A stretch of 64,000 nucleotides of DNA from Castor canadensis (taxonomy: Eukaryota > Chordata > Mammalia > Rodentia > Castoridae), in assembly GCF_047511655.1 (NCBI RefSeq), contig NC_133395.1, positions 75,882,158-75,946,157 on the forward strand, in the 5' to 3' direction. Shown one piece after another: positions 32,990 through 46,850 of this stretch (positions are counted from its first letter, which is position 1; every line of letters starts with the position of its first letter). The position numbers and the translations under genes are program-made. The notes beneath the pieces are model-generated. The model ran no database searches. It saw nothing but the letters and a program-made list of their open reading frames with translations, and was not told the DNA's origin.

Positions 32990-35900
32990 ACTAAATAGAT
33001 CTCTGACTTTTTTTTTTTGACTTGTATTGTACATGGTGCCAGATAGCTACACTTTTAGTTTTACTTTTTTTGTGATTTTTGTTTTTTTTTTAATGTCACA
33101 TCCATTTTTTGCTTCTATTATGTAGTCATTAGCATTTCTTTTAATTTCGCTGCTTTTAGAAAGATATGTAACCAAGCTTGTAGAATAATGTTTTTAAAAA
33201 GAGCAAGTAGTCTAGGAACCTGGGAGTCATCTTTGGTCTCTCTTTAACTCCAGTAAGAATGAAATTAGCCATCAGGAAAGAAATAAGGGCTGAAAAAAAA
33301 AGAAAAAAAAGTAGGAACATGGAGCCATTCAGTTGAAGAAAAAACATCAGTATGAGATTAGAGGAACTCACCAACCGATGGAGGCTAGTGCAGAAGTACA
33401 CCACCTCTATTTGGAAAGAGGGGAATAAAAAAAAGTGAGAAAACAGAGTTATAGGAAATTTAAAAGAAAAAAAGGTCCATCTGTGGAAGTACGGTAAAGG
33501 CCATATGGGTCTTAACATCCTGCCAAAAATTTTGATGTGGTCAAAACAGTGCTTTTCATGTAACTCTCAATAGTTTATAGTGTGCTCGGTGTATAAAGAT
33601 TCAGTATGTCCATGTTTTTGAAGTCATAATTTTTCCAGTTTTGTGCCTATATTTACATTTTTCCAGCTCTTTCTAATTCTCAAAATATTTTTGCTTTCCT
33701 ACTGTATATAATCTAGACAAGCATTACTAGTACTTGTTTTTTGCTATGAAATTGATAATTTTTAATGCTACACAGGTGAATTTCTCTATTACCAAATAGT
33801 AGGGCTGTTGGTTCAGTAAACCATTCAGTTCATGCTTTGATGCAAGCTTTACATAGAGATGTTGTTTCTTGTTAAATTCTTCCTACCCAGAGAAAGACTA
33901 AGCAATCGGAAGTCTTACCTTTTAGATTCTGTCTGACTCCTAGCTGGCATAGGAAGTGAGCAAGCAGCTCTTTTCATTCCCAGGTACTGTCTTCTTTATT
34001 CCTATGGGACTAGACAGGCTGCTAAGAAAAATTTCAAACAGTGCAAACATTCCATCAAATATCTTTATTCTGGGTTCTAGTATAGAGTGCAGGCGTAAGC
34101 TTATTATATTTCTGTTTTTTAAATTATGCCAGCACTTGTGTCATTTCTGAAAGAAATGCTCATGCATCTACTTTTTAAAACCACTAGAAAGAGAGCAGAA
34201 ATCTTTCTGAAATAGTTCCAAGTGACATTTCAGGATGGATAAAAGGGATAGCAGTCTACTCTGAAACTATAAGACCTTTTTCTTGTTTTCCAAATGAAAC
34301 TTGGATAATTTGTCAAAGCTATACTTACCTGAGAAGTGCACCAACAATAGCCACAGGTGCAGAAGTGAGGTGCTCCTGAATAGATACATCAGGTAGCGCA
34401 GTCAGGATCTGTGGTACCTACTTCCACTTTATTTGTATGTATGTAATATATTGTCAGCTTCAGCTAGAAGAGCAGCTTTCTTACTTGACATCCTTATCTT
34501 AATATTTTAAAATGATACAAATTTCTTACAACCATATAACAGCTTATGTAAGTAATTTAATAAAGTACAGTTAAGGTAATTTAACATTAAAAACTTTTTC
34601 AAAGGAAAAATCATAATTGTACAGTATCATAATTCTGAGTATACCACTCAGACATGAATTAAATGTAACTTACCATCTGTGATGTTTATCCTTTCTGTAA
34701 TGTCGCAGTGTTCTTGACCTTGACCAGTTAGTTCGTAAAGGGAAATGTATACGAGGATCATTCCATTTTGCCCTCTTTTGGCCTCATACTCCATCCATTT
34801 TATTTCTCTGCATTTTAAAAATGTGAACTCTAGTTATCTTACTATTTTATTTTAATTTTGTTAATTAGGAAAGCAATAGAATTTTTATAAAACAAACATT
34901 TTAAAGAAAATAGTATTTATAAAATTCTATTTCTTAGATAAATATGCTGTTAATGTTTTTCTTCTATACTTTTTAGAATTTTGCTGTTTGATGTGTGTGA
35001 GTGTATGTGTATGCGATTGATGATTCATTTTAAAGTGTTCTAACTTGGGAAGTAAAGATCAAATTTAAGTAAGTGTCCTTTCGTAGGCAGCTGACATTCA
35101 CTTAGTAGATAGCCTTCAGGTTTTTGAGTTTTTCTAAAGGTATTTAAAGCAAACTTCTTTTTAATACATCATATCTACACTATTTTTCATTTTTAAAATG
35201 CAGTCTTTCTGGGTATTCTACAGTTTCATATAGTCGCACCAGTGACTAAACGTTTTGGTAATTTCAGTTCAGTAATTCTACTAAAATGAAAGCACAGTAA
35301 AAATTCAAGCAAACTAGACTACTATTTTCTGTTGAGTTGAAAGGAATTTTTATATTTGAGATTTGCAGGAATGCTTATTTTAAAGCCTTTTTTATTTAAT
35401 AAAAGCTCTCAACTTTTTTAAGCCTCCCCCTTCCTCTAAGTAGTACTTGACGTTGTTTTGTTTCTAGGCTTGAAAATACATATATGGTATCTGTATACAA
35501 ATCTGTAATATGCAATATTTTTTTCAAAGAAGTACTTTAAATTTTATTTATATTTTATTTTCTCCTCTTCTACCTACCAAAAGTAAAGTAAAAAAAATTG
35601 CCATATGATTTACAAAATGTATACGTATTTTCTGAATCACATTTGTATAAAGTTATTACCTACCAGTTTATAAGCTAATTTGCCTGCCAGATATATTCAA
35701 CCAAGGTAGCATATTTCAGTTATGTTATAATTAAGAACATCAATACTTTCTTAAAAGTTTTGAATTTGAGCAGGTTTCTTTATCTTCTAATTTAACAAAT
35801 AAGTTTTAAAAGACCGGTTGCCATTACCTGGCACCTACTTACAAAACAATTCCTAATTTTATCTCACTGAGAAGCCACAGTTTATTGATCATTCAATTTG

Positions 35901-36645
35901 GGGGATTTATGTGCAATCAGATAATTGACATCTTTTTTTTTTTGAAAAATCAGTAGAACACTATAGCCAAAAAAAGCAAAAAGTAAAAAATTTTATACAG
36001 CCTTGTAGTAAACAAACATAAAGCAAATAAAATGTTTTCATTGGCATACTAGACTTGTGTACTTGTGGAATAAATTATACACATAGAAAATGTCAGAAAA
36101 CTCAAGCAAAGAAGTTAGGAGTTCTTTGGAAAGCATAGTATCTTCATGTCCCAGACGGACCTTCCCATCTGCAAAGCAGTAGTAGCCCAGCTTCTGACTT
36201 GAGAAGTTGTGAAGTTAGATCTGCCCATTAACATTGGCAGAATGATTGCTAGAGGTGTAACATTTGGCTTCATGAACAATTTGATTGATTAGTTACCCAA
36301 GAACCATGATTATTATGAGATGACATAGTATAGCAGTAACAGAAAACACAAGTTCTGTCCTGGTATGTGGAGAGCTTTCCTGTGTCACAAGGAAGTATTT
36401 AATTTTTTTTCTGTGATGAATTTAGTATAATAAAGCAAACATAGATAATGTTACAAGGAAGACATTTTCTTTTTTCTCTGTCGTGAATATTGTGTAATCA
36501 AGCAGATAGTCTTTCAAATAGGTTACAGAAATTGTAAACACGTAGAAGTACTGTTCAGATTTCGTAGTTTTTGCTATAGGTCGTTTTGGTGTCTAGGTCA
36601 GTAAGCCTTTTTTTTTTTCTTATATTACTTTCAATAATTAAATCT
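32990..36645. other. AT-rich intron without genes
   Basis: No gene or clear young repeat. The 120-codon minus-strand frame at 33156-33518 is Phe/Leu-rich and arises from an A-rich tract (33290-33480). Short T and A runs occur throughout. Confidence 0.45.
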
Positions 36646-36649
36646 ATCA

Positions 36650-36790
36650 ATTGCCCAAATAAGCACTATTCTAAGTGCTTTGTACATATTAACTCAATAA
36701 ACGTTGCCTGCAATTCTCTGAGCTCAGTATTATTCCCATTTTACAGATAAGGAGGCTGAAACATAGGGATTTTTAAGCATTTTAGATTCC
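36650..36790 (-). mobile_element. MIR relic (antisense)
   Basis: 'cactattctaagtgctttgt', 'acatattaactcaataaac', 'ttattcccattttacagata', 'aggaggctgaaacataggg' are clear antisense MIR text. Confidence 0.75.
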
Positions 36791-38094
36791 AATCCAGGCA
36801 TTCTGTTTCAAGAGCCTATCGTGACAATGTAACATCTCTAGAATTCTAGGAAGGTGTCCTGTACTATTAAAAACTACATTTATTAGAAATGAGGAGCTCA
36901 TTTCATAGATGTGTGTGGCAAAATTATAAAGCAAAAAAGGCAATATTAATTTAACAAATAATTGCAAATAAGCTAAAGGATCAATTAAAGTATCTTTAGT
37001 ATGTGGTAATTTTCCTATTTGTATTGTAGTAGTTACCTAATTTACTGATTGGCCACAGCATCTGTAGATAAGTCTTTAGGATTAGGAACAGAGGTAGAGT
37101 GGAAAATAACTCATAGGAAAAAAGCTTGAATGTACTATTTTTAAATTTTTAATGCAATTTTAAGTGTAGGAACTATGAGTGGAAAATTCCAGATTGCAAG
37201 GAATCTGGGAAGTATTCTAAACCTAGAGTGCATTATGTGTTGTTACTGTCACTGAGATTCTCTGGTACATCTCTCCTGCAGGGTCAGTAGCATACTACTA
37301 CTATCACTAGGAACTTCTGGAAAAGCAATAAAATAGCATACATTAGAAGTGCTCTGAGTTAAGATTCATTGTTAGGCTTATTTAAACTTTACGAATCACC
37401 ATGTAAAATTTATTTGTGGGACTTTTTCTATTTCTGAAGAAGTTAACATGTTATCCTTACAGTTGTCTGTTGAAAAGTTCTGGGAGTGGCAAAACATTCT
37501 TGTCCTTGAGATCTCATTCCCTGTGACAGAGTCTTTTAGTCTACCCTTTGACATTAATGAATGATGGTCATTTCATTCTCTGGAAGAGGGAGGGCATCCT
37601 TGCATTCTTTCTCAATTGTTTCTAATTTGCTAATATGGTTCTCTTCTAACTTTTCCCTTTTTTAAAAAAGGATGGACTTTCTGGTGGAAAAGCACTTTTT
37701 ATTTTTGAGAAATGCTCTGAAAAAGAAAATTTACATAGTTTACAGTGTCCCCGTATTTTAATTCTTCATTATAAGTAACTAGTAATTATCCAGGGACAGT
37801 TACAGAAAATAACTGCTAAATCAAGTTTTCTAATGCTGTGATTTGGTAGAGAAGCCATTTTACAATGGACCTGGCCAAATCTTGTGTTCATAGGCAGGTG
37901 TTGCCTTTGAACTCTATGCCCATATTTCTGTATTCCAGAACATCCAGTGTGAATAAATCAATAAAATAACCTTGCCTGACCTTTCCTTTCCATCTTAAAT
38001 TGCATATTTTTTATTTTCTGTCCCAAGAAAGTAAATGACCATCTTTACATGGAATTTGACTCATATCTTTTAGATGTTTAACAGAGTCACTGAG
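36791..38094. other. AT-rich intron without recognised features
   Basis: I see no gene or identifiable repeat in this stretch. Confidence 0.4.
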
Positions 38095-38099
38095 GGTAG

Positions 38100-38425
38100 G
38101 ATTTTGTAAATACTTTTAAGTTTTAAGAAAATTGTCAAACATGTATAGAAATGAAGAGAATATTATAGTAAATCTCCCATATATACATGTCCCAGCTTTA
38201 CTAATTATTAGCTCATGGCTCATAGTGTTTTATCTCTATCCAAACCTGCTCCTCCTGGGTTATTTTGAAATAAATCCCACTTCACTATACTTTATTCATA
38301 AATATTTCCATATATATATTATGTATAATGTACATTTTGGTGGTTTTTAAAAACTATAGTGCTGTCATCACAACTTAAAAATTAGCATTAATTATCTAAT
38401 ATTATCAACCATGCAACCACAAAAT
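38100..38425 (+). mobile_element. Ancient repeat copy A (shared with 56865 and 58865)
   Basis: 'gtcaaacatgtatagaaatg', 'agagaatattatagtaaatc', 'ccagctttactaattatta' and 'ttttgaaataaatcccactt' form a repeat seen twice more in the window. It is an old, mammal-wide interspersed repeat. The family is not named with confidence. Confidence 0.5.
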
Positions 38426-41150
38426 ATAAAGACAAAATTTTATGCTGCCTTTCAGCAATTTGAAATGAAGTATTGGAAAACTTTAACATTTCAAAATGTG
38501 TTTAATGCTAAAGCATTTTTTCCCCTTAAGAGCACTGAGAAAGGGAGAAGACAGAAATTTCTGTTATAATCCTGATGCCAGGAGCGCTTTTCAGTGTTAC
38601 ATTACAAGAAGTAAAAAGTCCTACTTTGCTGTCAAAAGTCCAACTTTGTTATACATTGGCCACTAAGGTTGAGCACAAACACATTTGTAACATACATGTT
38701 ATTTGAAGTAAGAACTTTTTAAATAGAATAGGAATTTTTTTTAAAGGTTAGAAAAAGTGCAGAAATAGTTCTTGAACAGAAATGCCTTCTTTAGGTGTTC
38801 AATTGGCTTTATTTGAGAAATCATTAGGCTTCTGTCTTCCTTTTTTACTGGAAGGAAAAGGAGGAAGATAAATAGTATTTATACCTTTGGTCAAGTGATC
38901 TCAATAGTTCTTTTTCCTTTGCTCCAGAGAGATCAGTAGTTATTTAAATAATTGATGTGAAGTGTCTCTGAATTCCTGTGGTTTGAAGGCTTTACAGATA
39001 CTAAGTTTCTCTTCCTGACTGAAAAGGATGTGTGTGTTAGTATCTTTTATTCCTCATGTAGTCTAAATTTAGACTTGATCATGAATCAGAAAGCTTGTGA
39101 GTGATAGAGTATGGCTGTTTTCTTATTTTTAGCCTTTTTTTCTCCCAAACTTTTTTCATTCCTTGATGCAGTTAAGGCTGAGAAGAGCTAGCTGCAGCTT
39201 CTTGGCCAGAGCATTTACACATATGTTCTATATGTGGGGCTTGAAATAAAGGCCTAAAATAAAATTTCTGAATGAACCACACTAATTTGCTAAACTGGCA
39301 ACTGCATCAAATCTTAAAAATAAACATTTTGCAAGCAGTTCAAGCCAGAGCAATTTACTTTCTAGAACTCAAACTGAATAAAAGCAAAAGTTTTTCTCTG
39401 GATCAAATCTAATTTTGAATCTTTGACTTACAGAGAAAATGTTTCTCAATGTATGGTTGCTATTTATCCAGCTTTCTGCTCCCCCTCTATTACAAACCTG
39501 ACTTGATTGGAATTGGAATGAAGATAGACTATACACAGAGGTTTATATATGCATACACAAATACATGTGAATTTGTATTTAAATATTCCACTTAACAAAT
39601 GTGATTTTAACATTGACCTTCTGCTGATTGAACTTTTTGATTACCTATGATTATGTTTTGCTTTTAGATTTGGATTATAGATTATACTTTAAAAAAGTAA
39701 ACAAAAACAACATAGCAGCATGGGTGGGATTTTTATCTTCTAAGGATGGTTCCATCCAGCTAAGATAACTTGTACTGTACATCTTGAATCGAGATATGAT
39801 AGTAACTTCTAATTTACCTTGTGATCATCCCTCTGCTCCCTAGAGTTTAGCCAAGGCTAAGAGAATAACAAAGGTCTTCTTCGAAACAACAAAACTACTA
39901 CATGGATTCTCATAACAAATTTATAAAGTACGCTCTTAAATGTTTTCCAGAGTTCAACACAGAGGGTGTCCTTGCCTTTAATTTCCATGTATTTGCTGGT
40001 ATTTTAATAGCTTAATAGTTTAAAACTGATTATCTCAGCCCATAGAGAATTTGCTTTAGATAGTCACAACAATCAGTGTCTATGATAAAAACTATTAGTT
40101 GATCCCAAAGTAAATACCCTAAGCTTCATGGTTATACTCTGTAATCTAGAGAATGTCTTCAGTACTACATTTGTTTGAGGGGAAGAAGGGACTCTACATC
40201 AAATAACACAGTGATAACATTAAAACTATTAAATGATACTAATAGAATTGCAGTCTATTTGCAGGATGCCCCAAAGCTAAAATGCTTTCATTCAGATAAC
40301 ATTTCTCCTAAGTTAGAGTCTGCTGACAGTGAAAGAAAAAATCTGAAAACGCTGGCCAAATCTTAGCTAACATCCTGAAAGTTTAGGGGAAAATATTTCT
40401 GAGAACGTGTCTAGGTCCTAAGACATCATTGTGTAATAATTATGATGCTTTTATGCAGAAACTGATTATTTGATAGATACTGAAGGGTACTAAATTTATC
40501 TGCATTAGAAAATACAGATCATTCAACTATTCAGAAATGGGGTAGCCCCAGAAGATAAAGCTAACAGTAATGCGTGAGTTCAGCTCCTTCATTGCAGTAA
40601 GAGGGGCTCTTCTAGACATCGTCATCCATGGAGTGTCTCTTTCTCTTTGGGTTATCATCTGCATGATCACCCTATTAGTGACATAGCCTGTTGTTTCCTT
40701 AAGTATGGAAACTCATCTGGAAACTTAAAGGTACATTTATTTGTAGGCAGTTTGAAAAGTACACTGAGAATTTCCCCAAAATGTTAGTAACGTTGCCTGA
40801 AGTTCTGTTTTGTGGTGGGCTGGGAAAATAGTACATATCTGGGCTAAAGCGCCATTCAGAAGAGCAGAATCAAACGAGGGGGAGCTTGTAGTACCCAGCC
40901 ATGCTAGACACACATTTCTGTTGCTGCTGTGCTTGTTCAAGGTGAGGCCAAATCGTGTTGCTTGGGAACTAATAATAATATTCTCAAATATTTGCTCAAC
41001 ATGTATTTAATGAAAGAGAAGTAAACTGATTTTCTTGTTAAAACATTTCTATAAAGAAACAAATACCATACTATTTCATTTATAATTGCCAATTCAAGGC
41101 TAGCTTTCTAAATATAATTAACCAAAACATTTTCTAAATTTTGGTAATTT
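38426..41150. other. AT-rich intron without genes
   Basis: No gene, SINE or L1 is recognised. Frames of 60-67 codons at 40175-41010 overlap on both strands and lack any family resemblance. Confidence 0.4.
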
Positions 41151-41156
41151 TAATTT

Positions 41157-41274
41157 AAAAAAAAAAAAAAAGACACAGTCTTGCTATATAGCCCCGACTG
41201 GCCTCAAGCTTGTGATCTTCCTGCCTCATCCTCCCAAGTGCTGGGACTACAAACGTAAGCTATCATACCCAGCT
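41157..41274 (-). mobile_element. B1-like SINE monomer
   Basis: 'gacacagtcttgctatatag', 'ccccgactggcctcaagctt' and 'aagtgctgggactacaaac' show a minus-strand B1. The terminal T tail is replaced by an A run on the + strand. Confidence 0.75.
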
Positions 41275-41504
41275 TAATTCCTTTTATTTCATGATTTTCC
41301 TAGAGCAGACATTTTAAATCAAGATAATAAAGTTTATGAATGCTGTAAAAATAATATATATATGTACTACTCAATTTTGAAACTTCGTCTGACTGTCATG
41401 ACACATGACCAGTATATTCCAGTAGTGCCTCAGTGTCCCTTACAAATCTATATTTCTAGACAGTAATCTACCTGAGCAATATTTAATCAAATTCTGGTCT
41501 TTCC

Positions 41505-41625
41505 CACTAGCCTGCATGCTACAGAAGCTGGGAACATGTGCATCTCGTTCATTCTTTTATCTTGAGTTTATTACAGTGCTTGGAAAAGAGTGTGTTCATC
41601 TATATATAATTAACTATTGAAAAAG
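41505..41625 (+). mobile_element. L2 3'-tip relic
   Basis: 'gcctgcatgctacagaagct', 'catctcgttcattctttta' and 'gtttattacagtgcttggaa' follow L2 3'-end order. Confidence 0.5.
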
Positions 41626-42489
41626 TTGGTTTTTCTCCCCTTTACCCAAATGCCAGTTTGGACTGGGACTTCAGAAATAAAAAATTTATCATTGTGTTTC
41701 TTGACATAGTTGATGTATATCTCTGTATATTAAATGCTTCTCTTTATAGCAACAAAAGTACTTTTTTTTTTAAAGCAGACTTCCATGTTATTACCATGAT
41801 TTTCTATCATAAATTAAGTTTGTTGTTTGGTAGAGTATACATTTGTTTTTCTTGGTAGCATCTGTAAGTTTAGTTACTTTTGCATTGCTGTGACCAAATA
41901 TCTATTAAATCTATATTCATATTGATTATAAAATAAATGAGATATCACAAAACAAAACCTTTGGCAAAATAATATTACATATTCTTTATTCTTAAAAAGA
42001 TTCTAAATTGGGCCCAGAATACTGTTTTCTCTTAGGTTAGGCCCAATCGCTCAGAAATAACCATCTTGAATACATTGCAGAATCCTGATTTGCTTTCCTT
42101 CTTTTGTAATTCTGATCATTATTTCACTATATAATCAGAACAGTGTCACTAGTATTCACTAGTGACATCTTTTCCTTTTCAGTATTTTCATCTTTATTGA
42201 AAAAAATTCTCTTTCCCCAGTGCATGAGTATTATTTGTTGACTGAAGGTTGCTTGAAAAGAATGAATTAAGCAGAGTGAATTAAAAAACAGCAATTTGAG
42301 TCATTGAATACAAGTTTTTATATTTCATTTAAGTAAGTTTGCCTTTGTCTTAAATTGTTTTTTAGTGTTTATCCAGGCTCTGCTTTCTTATTGACAATAA
42401 TTTCCTCCTTTGTTGTGTAAAAGATTTATGACTTTAAAAAAGTTATTGTTCTATGTCCTTATTAAGTTTTTTACCTTCTCTGTCTTGAA

Positions 42490-42720
42490 GTCTTATGTGC
42501 TATTGCCACTGCCTGGAACTTTCTACCACCTGTTCTGCACTTGTGACTTCTACCTCAGTTCTCAGTGGAAGTGTTACCTCCTCTGAGTGGCCTTGAGCAA
42601 AAGACCTTGCAAAAGTTCCTCTCCCCAAGTTCTCTTTTCTAGAGCACGTGTGTTTCCCTTAGAGCATTGTCCCACAGGCTGTCTTTGCTTGTTTGCTTGC
42701 CTTCTTCCCTCCCATGTTGT
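42490..42720 (+). mobile_element. L2 3' region relic
   Basis: 'cactgcctggaactttctac', 'agttctcagtggaagtgtta', 'cctcctctgagtggccttga' and 'gttctcttttctagagcacg' follow the L2 3' region. Confidence 0.65.
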
Positions 42721-42852
42721 CAGAGGCCTATGTTTTTACCCAGTGTACCTATTAGGTCTACAGTATGTGCTCCAAAATCATAGTTTTTTGAATGCATGAT
42801 TAATACCATGGAGAAATACTTGTATTCTTTTGAGGAAAAGAAAGGAAAAGAA

Positions 42853-43030
42853 TTTTTCCCCCAGTACTGGGGCTTAAACTCAAGGCCTACGCCTTGAGTC
42901 ACCATACCAGTTCTTTTTTTGCATTGGGTGTTTTCCAGATGGGGTCTGGTGAACTGTTTGCCCAGACTAGCTTTGAAATGTGATCCTCCTAAGTAGCTAG
43001 GACTACAGGCGTGAGCCACTGGTGCCCAGC
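42853..43030 (-). mobile_element. ID-B1 SINE
   Basis: 'agtactggggcttaaactca', 'gatggggtctggtgaactgt', 'ttgcccagactagctttgaa' and 'caggcgtgagccactggtgc' show a nearly intact dimer. The ID part is internally shortened. A 115-codon minus-strand open frame here is SINE-derived. Confidence 0.85.
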
Positions 43031-43269
43031 AAAAAAGGAAATTTAATATTCTGTTGAATGTTATCATACTGCGCTAAAAATTGTTAGTCTTTAAGTAGTT
43101 GGTATTTAATTTTTTTCAACTAACTTTCCTAATAGAAAAAGACATCTCTCTTAACTTGTAGTTTTATATAGAGACATAGTTTTGTAGATTACTGAATGCA
43201 ACCACTACTCCCTATAAGGGGATATAGATAATGATGTGCTACTTTTCAGTTTTACAGAAGTTTTGAAGT

Positions 43270-43370
43270 TTCAAAATACTTTCACATGCATTGTCTCATG
43301 TGAGCTTCAGAATACTCTTTTGAGTAGATAAGGTAGATGAGTTAATTTGGAAAATAAGAGAATGAGGGTG
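43270..43370 (-). mobile_element. MIR relic (antisense)
   Basis: 'caaaatactttcacatgcat', 'gtctcatgtgagcttcagaa' and 'ttgagtagataaggtagatg' match antisense MIR. Confidence 0.55.
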
Positions 43371-43441
43371 GTTTGTGTATCCAGTGGATTAATGTACATG
43401 AAAATATTGTGTAACTCTACAATATGAAATAGATAATGGTA

Positions 43442-43700
43442 CAGGTTGAATATCCTTTAACTAAAATAATTGGGACCAGAAGAATTTTGGGTTTTGGATT
43501 TTTTTCAGATTTTAGCATATTTGCATATATGTAATGAGACATCTTGGGGATAGGACCCAAGTCTAAACATGAAATTTGATTGCAATCCAACACATGAAGT
43601 CAGGTATGGATTTTTTACTTATGTCATATTGTTGCTCAAAACAGGTTCCAATTTGGTAGCATTTTGGATTTTAGGTTATGGATTTTAGATACTCAGCCTG
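43442..43700. mobile_element. Tigger-type MITE with TA target-site duplication
   Basis: Terminal inverted repeats are visible: left 'caggttgaatatcc', right (reverse complement) 'caggctgagtatct'. TA dinucleotides flank both ends. Internal text 'ttgcatatatgtaatgagac' and 'cttggggataggacccaagt' fits mammalian TcMar-Tigger non-autonomous elements. No transposase is encoded. Confidence 0.75.
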
Positions 43701-44319
43701 TAGTAGTGGTATTACAACTGAGAAACTTAACTCCCATCACAGTTAAGTGCCATGTCCAGGATGGAATGGTCGATAACTAAACCTAGACGGTATAGTAAAA
43801 TGCCAGAATTGGGTTGGAGTAGTAATACTGTAATGTTTTAATAAGTCATGAGCGTGTGTGTGATCTAGATTAGACCATTCATGAAAGCCACCCAAGTAGT
43901 AACTTCATTTCCCTTATTTTTCCATTAGAAAACATGCACTGAGTGGCAGCAAATATACCTAATTCCTCCTAGAAGTACTATAAAACTGTTAATGCATGTA
44001 TGTTTATTAATGATGATTGTACTTTTCACCCACTTCAAATAATTCATTAAATGATTATTACAAAATAAAACATTTATCCATTAAATAGCAATAGCTAATT
44101 CCTTTAATAATTTGGAAAATACAGGAAAGATTAAATGGCAGAAGTCACCCATATTGTTACCAGCTGCAGATAACTATTGTAATATTTTGGTTGTTTCTTG
44201 CCAGTTTTGCAAATAATCTTTAAGGTAAGTCTTGCATTATCTTTTTGCTTCTCTACAGGATTCCTGAGTTTGTTTTCAGAATAAGCACAGATGATTGTTG
44301 TTAGATCAAATATAGCCCC

Positions 44320-44386
44320 TCAAGCTAGAGGTATGCCTTAGTGATGTCCTGAGTTCAAATTCAAGTACACCAAAAAAAAAAAAAAA
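44320..44386 (+). mobile_element. Degenerate ID-like SINE
   Basis: 'caagctagaggtatgcctta' and 'ctgagttcaaattcaagtac' precede a 15-base A run. It is a shortened ID unit. Confidence 0.65.
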
Positions 44387-44689
44387 GCCCTCAAGGAAGC
44401 AATAATGCTATGAAGACTTTCCAGTATATACTCTGATTACAATTATGAGGCTAGCTCATAATTCACTGAAAGCAATAAAAGCAGTTACTAGTTTAAAATA
44501 ACTACTCAATAAAAAAGAGCTTCAAAAATTCATAGGACAAAGTAAAATTGTGGTTGAAGCCAGTAAGTAATATAGAAACAAGCAGACAGGAATGAAGGCA
44601 ATGAGAATTGGTGTGGTACTAGAATCACAGAACTCAGGAGCAGTAAGAGAACTAGACTAGCAATCTAGATTCATGTCCAGTTTTCGTTT

Positions 44690-44785
44690 TATGAATGAGG
44701 GAATTAGGCTCTCAGCAGAGAAATGACTTAGCCACAGTTGAATAGCCAGTTAGTGCAAAAGCCAGGACTAAGAGAATCCAAGGCT
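44690..44785 (-). mobile_element. MIR relic (antisense)
   Basis: 'ttttatgaatgagggaatta', 'tgacttagccacagttgaat' and 'gtgcaaaagccaggac' match antisense MIR. Confidence 0.55.
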
Positions 44786-46675
44786 CCGGATTTCCATAAA
44801 TGGGAATATGCTATTTCCCATACACAAAGTAGCCTGATTTTATAGAACATGAATTCTACAGATGTTAACATTATTGATGTTTGTGGTACCCATTTTCTCT
44901 TTAACAATAATTAGTTTCTGTGGTAAAGGATTAAAAGTACTATTTTTCAGACTCAGACACCTAAATTCAAATCTGACCAGTTCTTTGGCATCGTTACTCT
45001 TTATTTGTGATGTCATCATTTTAAAATATATTGCATATTAGAATTGTTGATAACTATAACTGAAGTGATATGGTATAAATACTGATTTGGAAAAACTCCA
45101 CAATGGGGGGAAAAGGTAGTGGTTATTAGAATGCCTAAAAATGGCACCATTTGACACACAGCTGCTAAGTAAAGCAATGCTGGTCACCAAAGACAATAAA
45201 TGGAATTGTGAGCATGCAGACATATCACTGGGTCAGAAGTGATGACAAAGTGATGGCTAATATATCTCTTCATGTATTAGCCACATGAAGCAAGAAAATG
45301 CTTTTCAGTACATCTGTATTTAGGCCAAAGAACTTCTCACTTAGTATTTAAAATGAAGCAAATATCTTGGTTTAATTTAAAAAAGGCATTAGACTCAATT
45401 CAGTGAATTTATGACAACCTTGCAAATTGGTGTTGTACACATTCTCATCCTTGGCCCCTTAATCCCTACCCTTTGTTCATGGCAGACATGGATAATTAAT
45501 CACAACTTATTTCACACTGAATCCAGAAATGACTTCAGAATCTTTCTTTAATGGTACAGTTTTTTTTTTGGCAGCCCCTATAATAGGAATCAGCAAGAAT
45601 ATAAACCCTGTTTTCTAGCCTGATATTAGATATTCTCTGGTTATTTTCCTTACTAAAGCAGATTAATGTAAAGGTTAGTGACTTAATCAATCTTCATACT
45701 GAAGAAGATTAACTACCACTAGCTGACTAATTTTTTTTTCCTCCATGGCACAATGTTATCTGATTGGATGGTTTATATATAATTTGCTGTTAAGGATACA
45801 AGGTGCTAATTTGGATGCATACCAGTTTATTCTAGAATGGCATTGCTAATGTCCCTTGTTTTCTAGAAATCCTTAGTAGTTTTAAAAAACAGTGGAGTTG
45901 CTTGAGAACTTTGTTTGAATACAGAATGTATATAGTTTTATGTTAGGTGATCACATGAAAATCTTGTGTAATGAGTACTTAAAATTGTGCTCTATCTTCT
46001 CAACATCTTAAATGTTGTTTCAACAATTCATACACAATAAAAATAAGGGAAGACAAATTTTCTGAAAATACAAGAGCAGTGAAGTTTGTAATACAGTTCT
46101 TCCAGTTGCACCAAGGAGAAGTGATCCTCCACATTAGTGGGAGGAATCTTTCTTATCAAAACATGTAACCACGTTTCTGAAAGAGATGCCCTTATTGATG
46201 GTATAAGGACCTTTTCTAATACCGTAACCTGTTTATAGAGTTTTGTTTTGGTTTGATTTGGTTTTAATAGTTGGCATAGCTTAATTAAATGGCCCCATCC
46301 AAATCAGGTGGCAATTCTGATATTTAATTTTCTGAGTCTTTCAAGTTAGTTCTGACGTATTGTATAACCAAGTTGTATATGTGTATGCTTGTATATGTGA
46401 GGCCACATAATGCATGTGTTGTATGATCAGATCATTATAATATGGGGTGACTGGATGTATCATAAGCTCTCTGCTTTCATAATCTCTGTTTATGAAATTA
46501 AATCATGCTCATTATAGAAATTTTTTAAAATGTAGAAAAGGATAAAAATTTGAAATCACTCACTATCCTGTCATCCAGAAATAACATTAGTATTTTACAT
46601 GTTCCCTTATTTTTCTCTCTGTTATGCTGTGAATATAGTTTTATTACTTTGCATTTTAAAATTATTAAAATGTAA
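44786..46675. other. AT-rich intron without genes
   Basis: I see no gene or clear repeat here. Confidence 0.4.
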
Positions 46676-46681
46676 TTACTA

Positions 46682-46850
46682 GCTGGGAATGGAATGGTGG
46701 AACACACCTGTAATCCCAGCTGCTTAGGAAGAAAGATTGCAAATTTGAGGCCAGCAAAGTTAGCAAGACCTTATTTCAAAAACAAAAAGGCCTGAGGTTG
46801 CAGGAGGCCCTGGGTTCAATCCTCAGTAGTGGAAAAACAAAACAAAAACA
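46682..46850 (+). mobile_element. B1-ID SINE with short direct repeats
   Basis: 'agctgggaatggaatggtgg' (B1-like), 'ctgggttcaatcctcagtag' (ID B box) and an A-rich tail. TTACTAG occurs just before the 5' end and again just after the tail, a likely target-site duplication. Confidence 0.8.

Noticed and set aside
33156..33518. 120-codon Phe-rich minus-strand frame
   Set aside because: It arises from an A-rich tract on the + strand; low-complexity translation gives the hydrophobic run.
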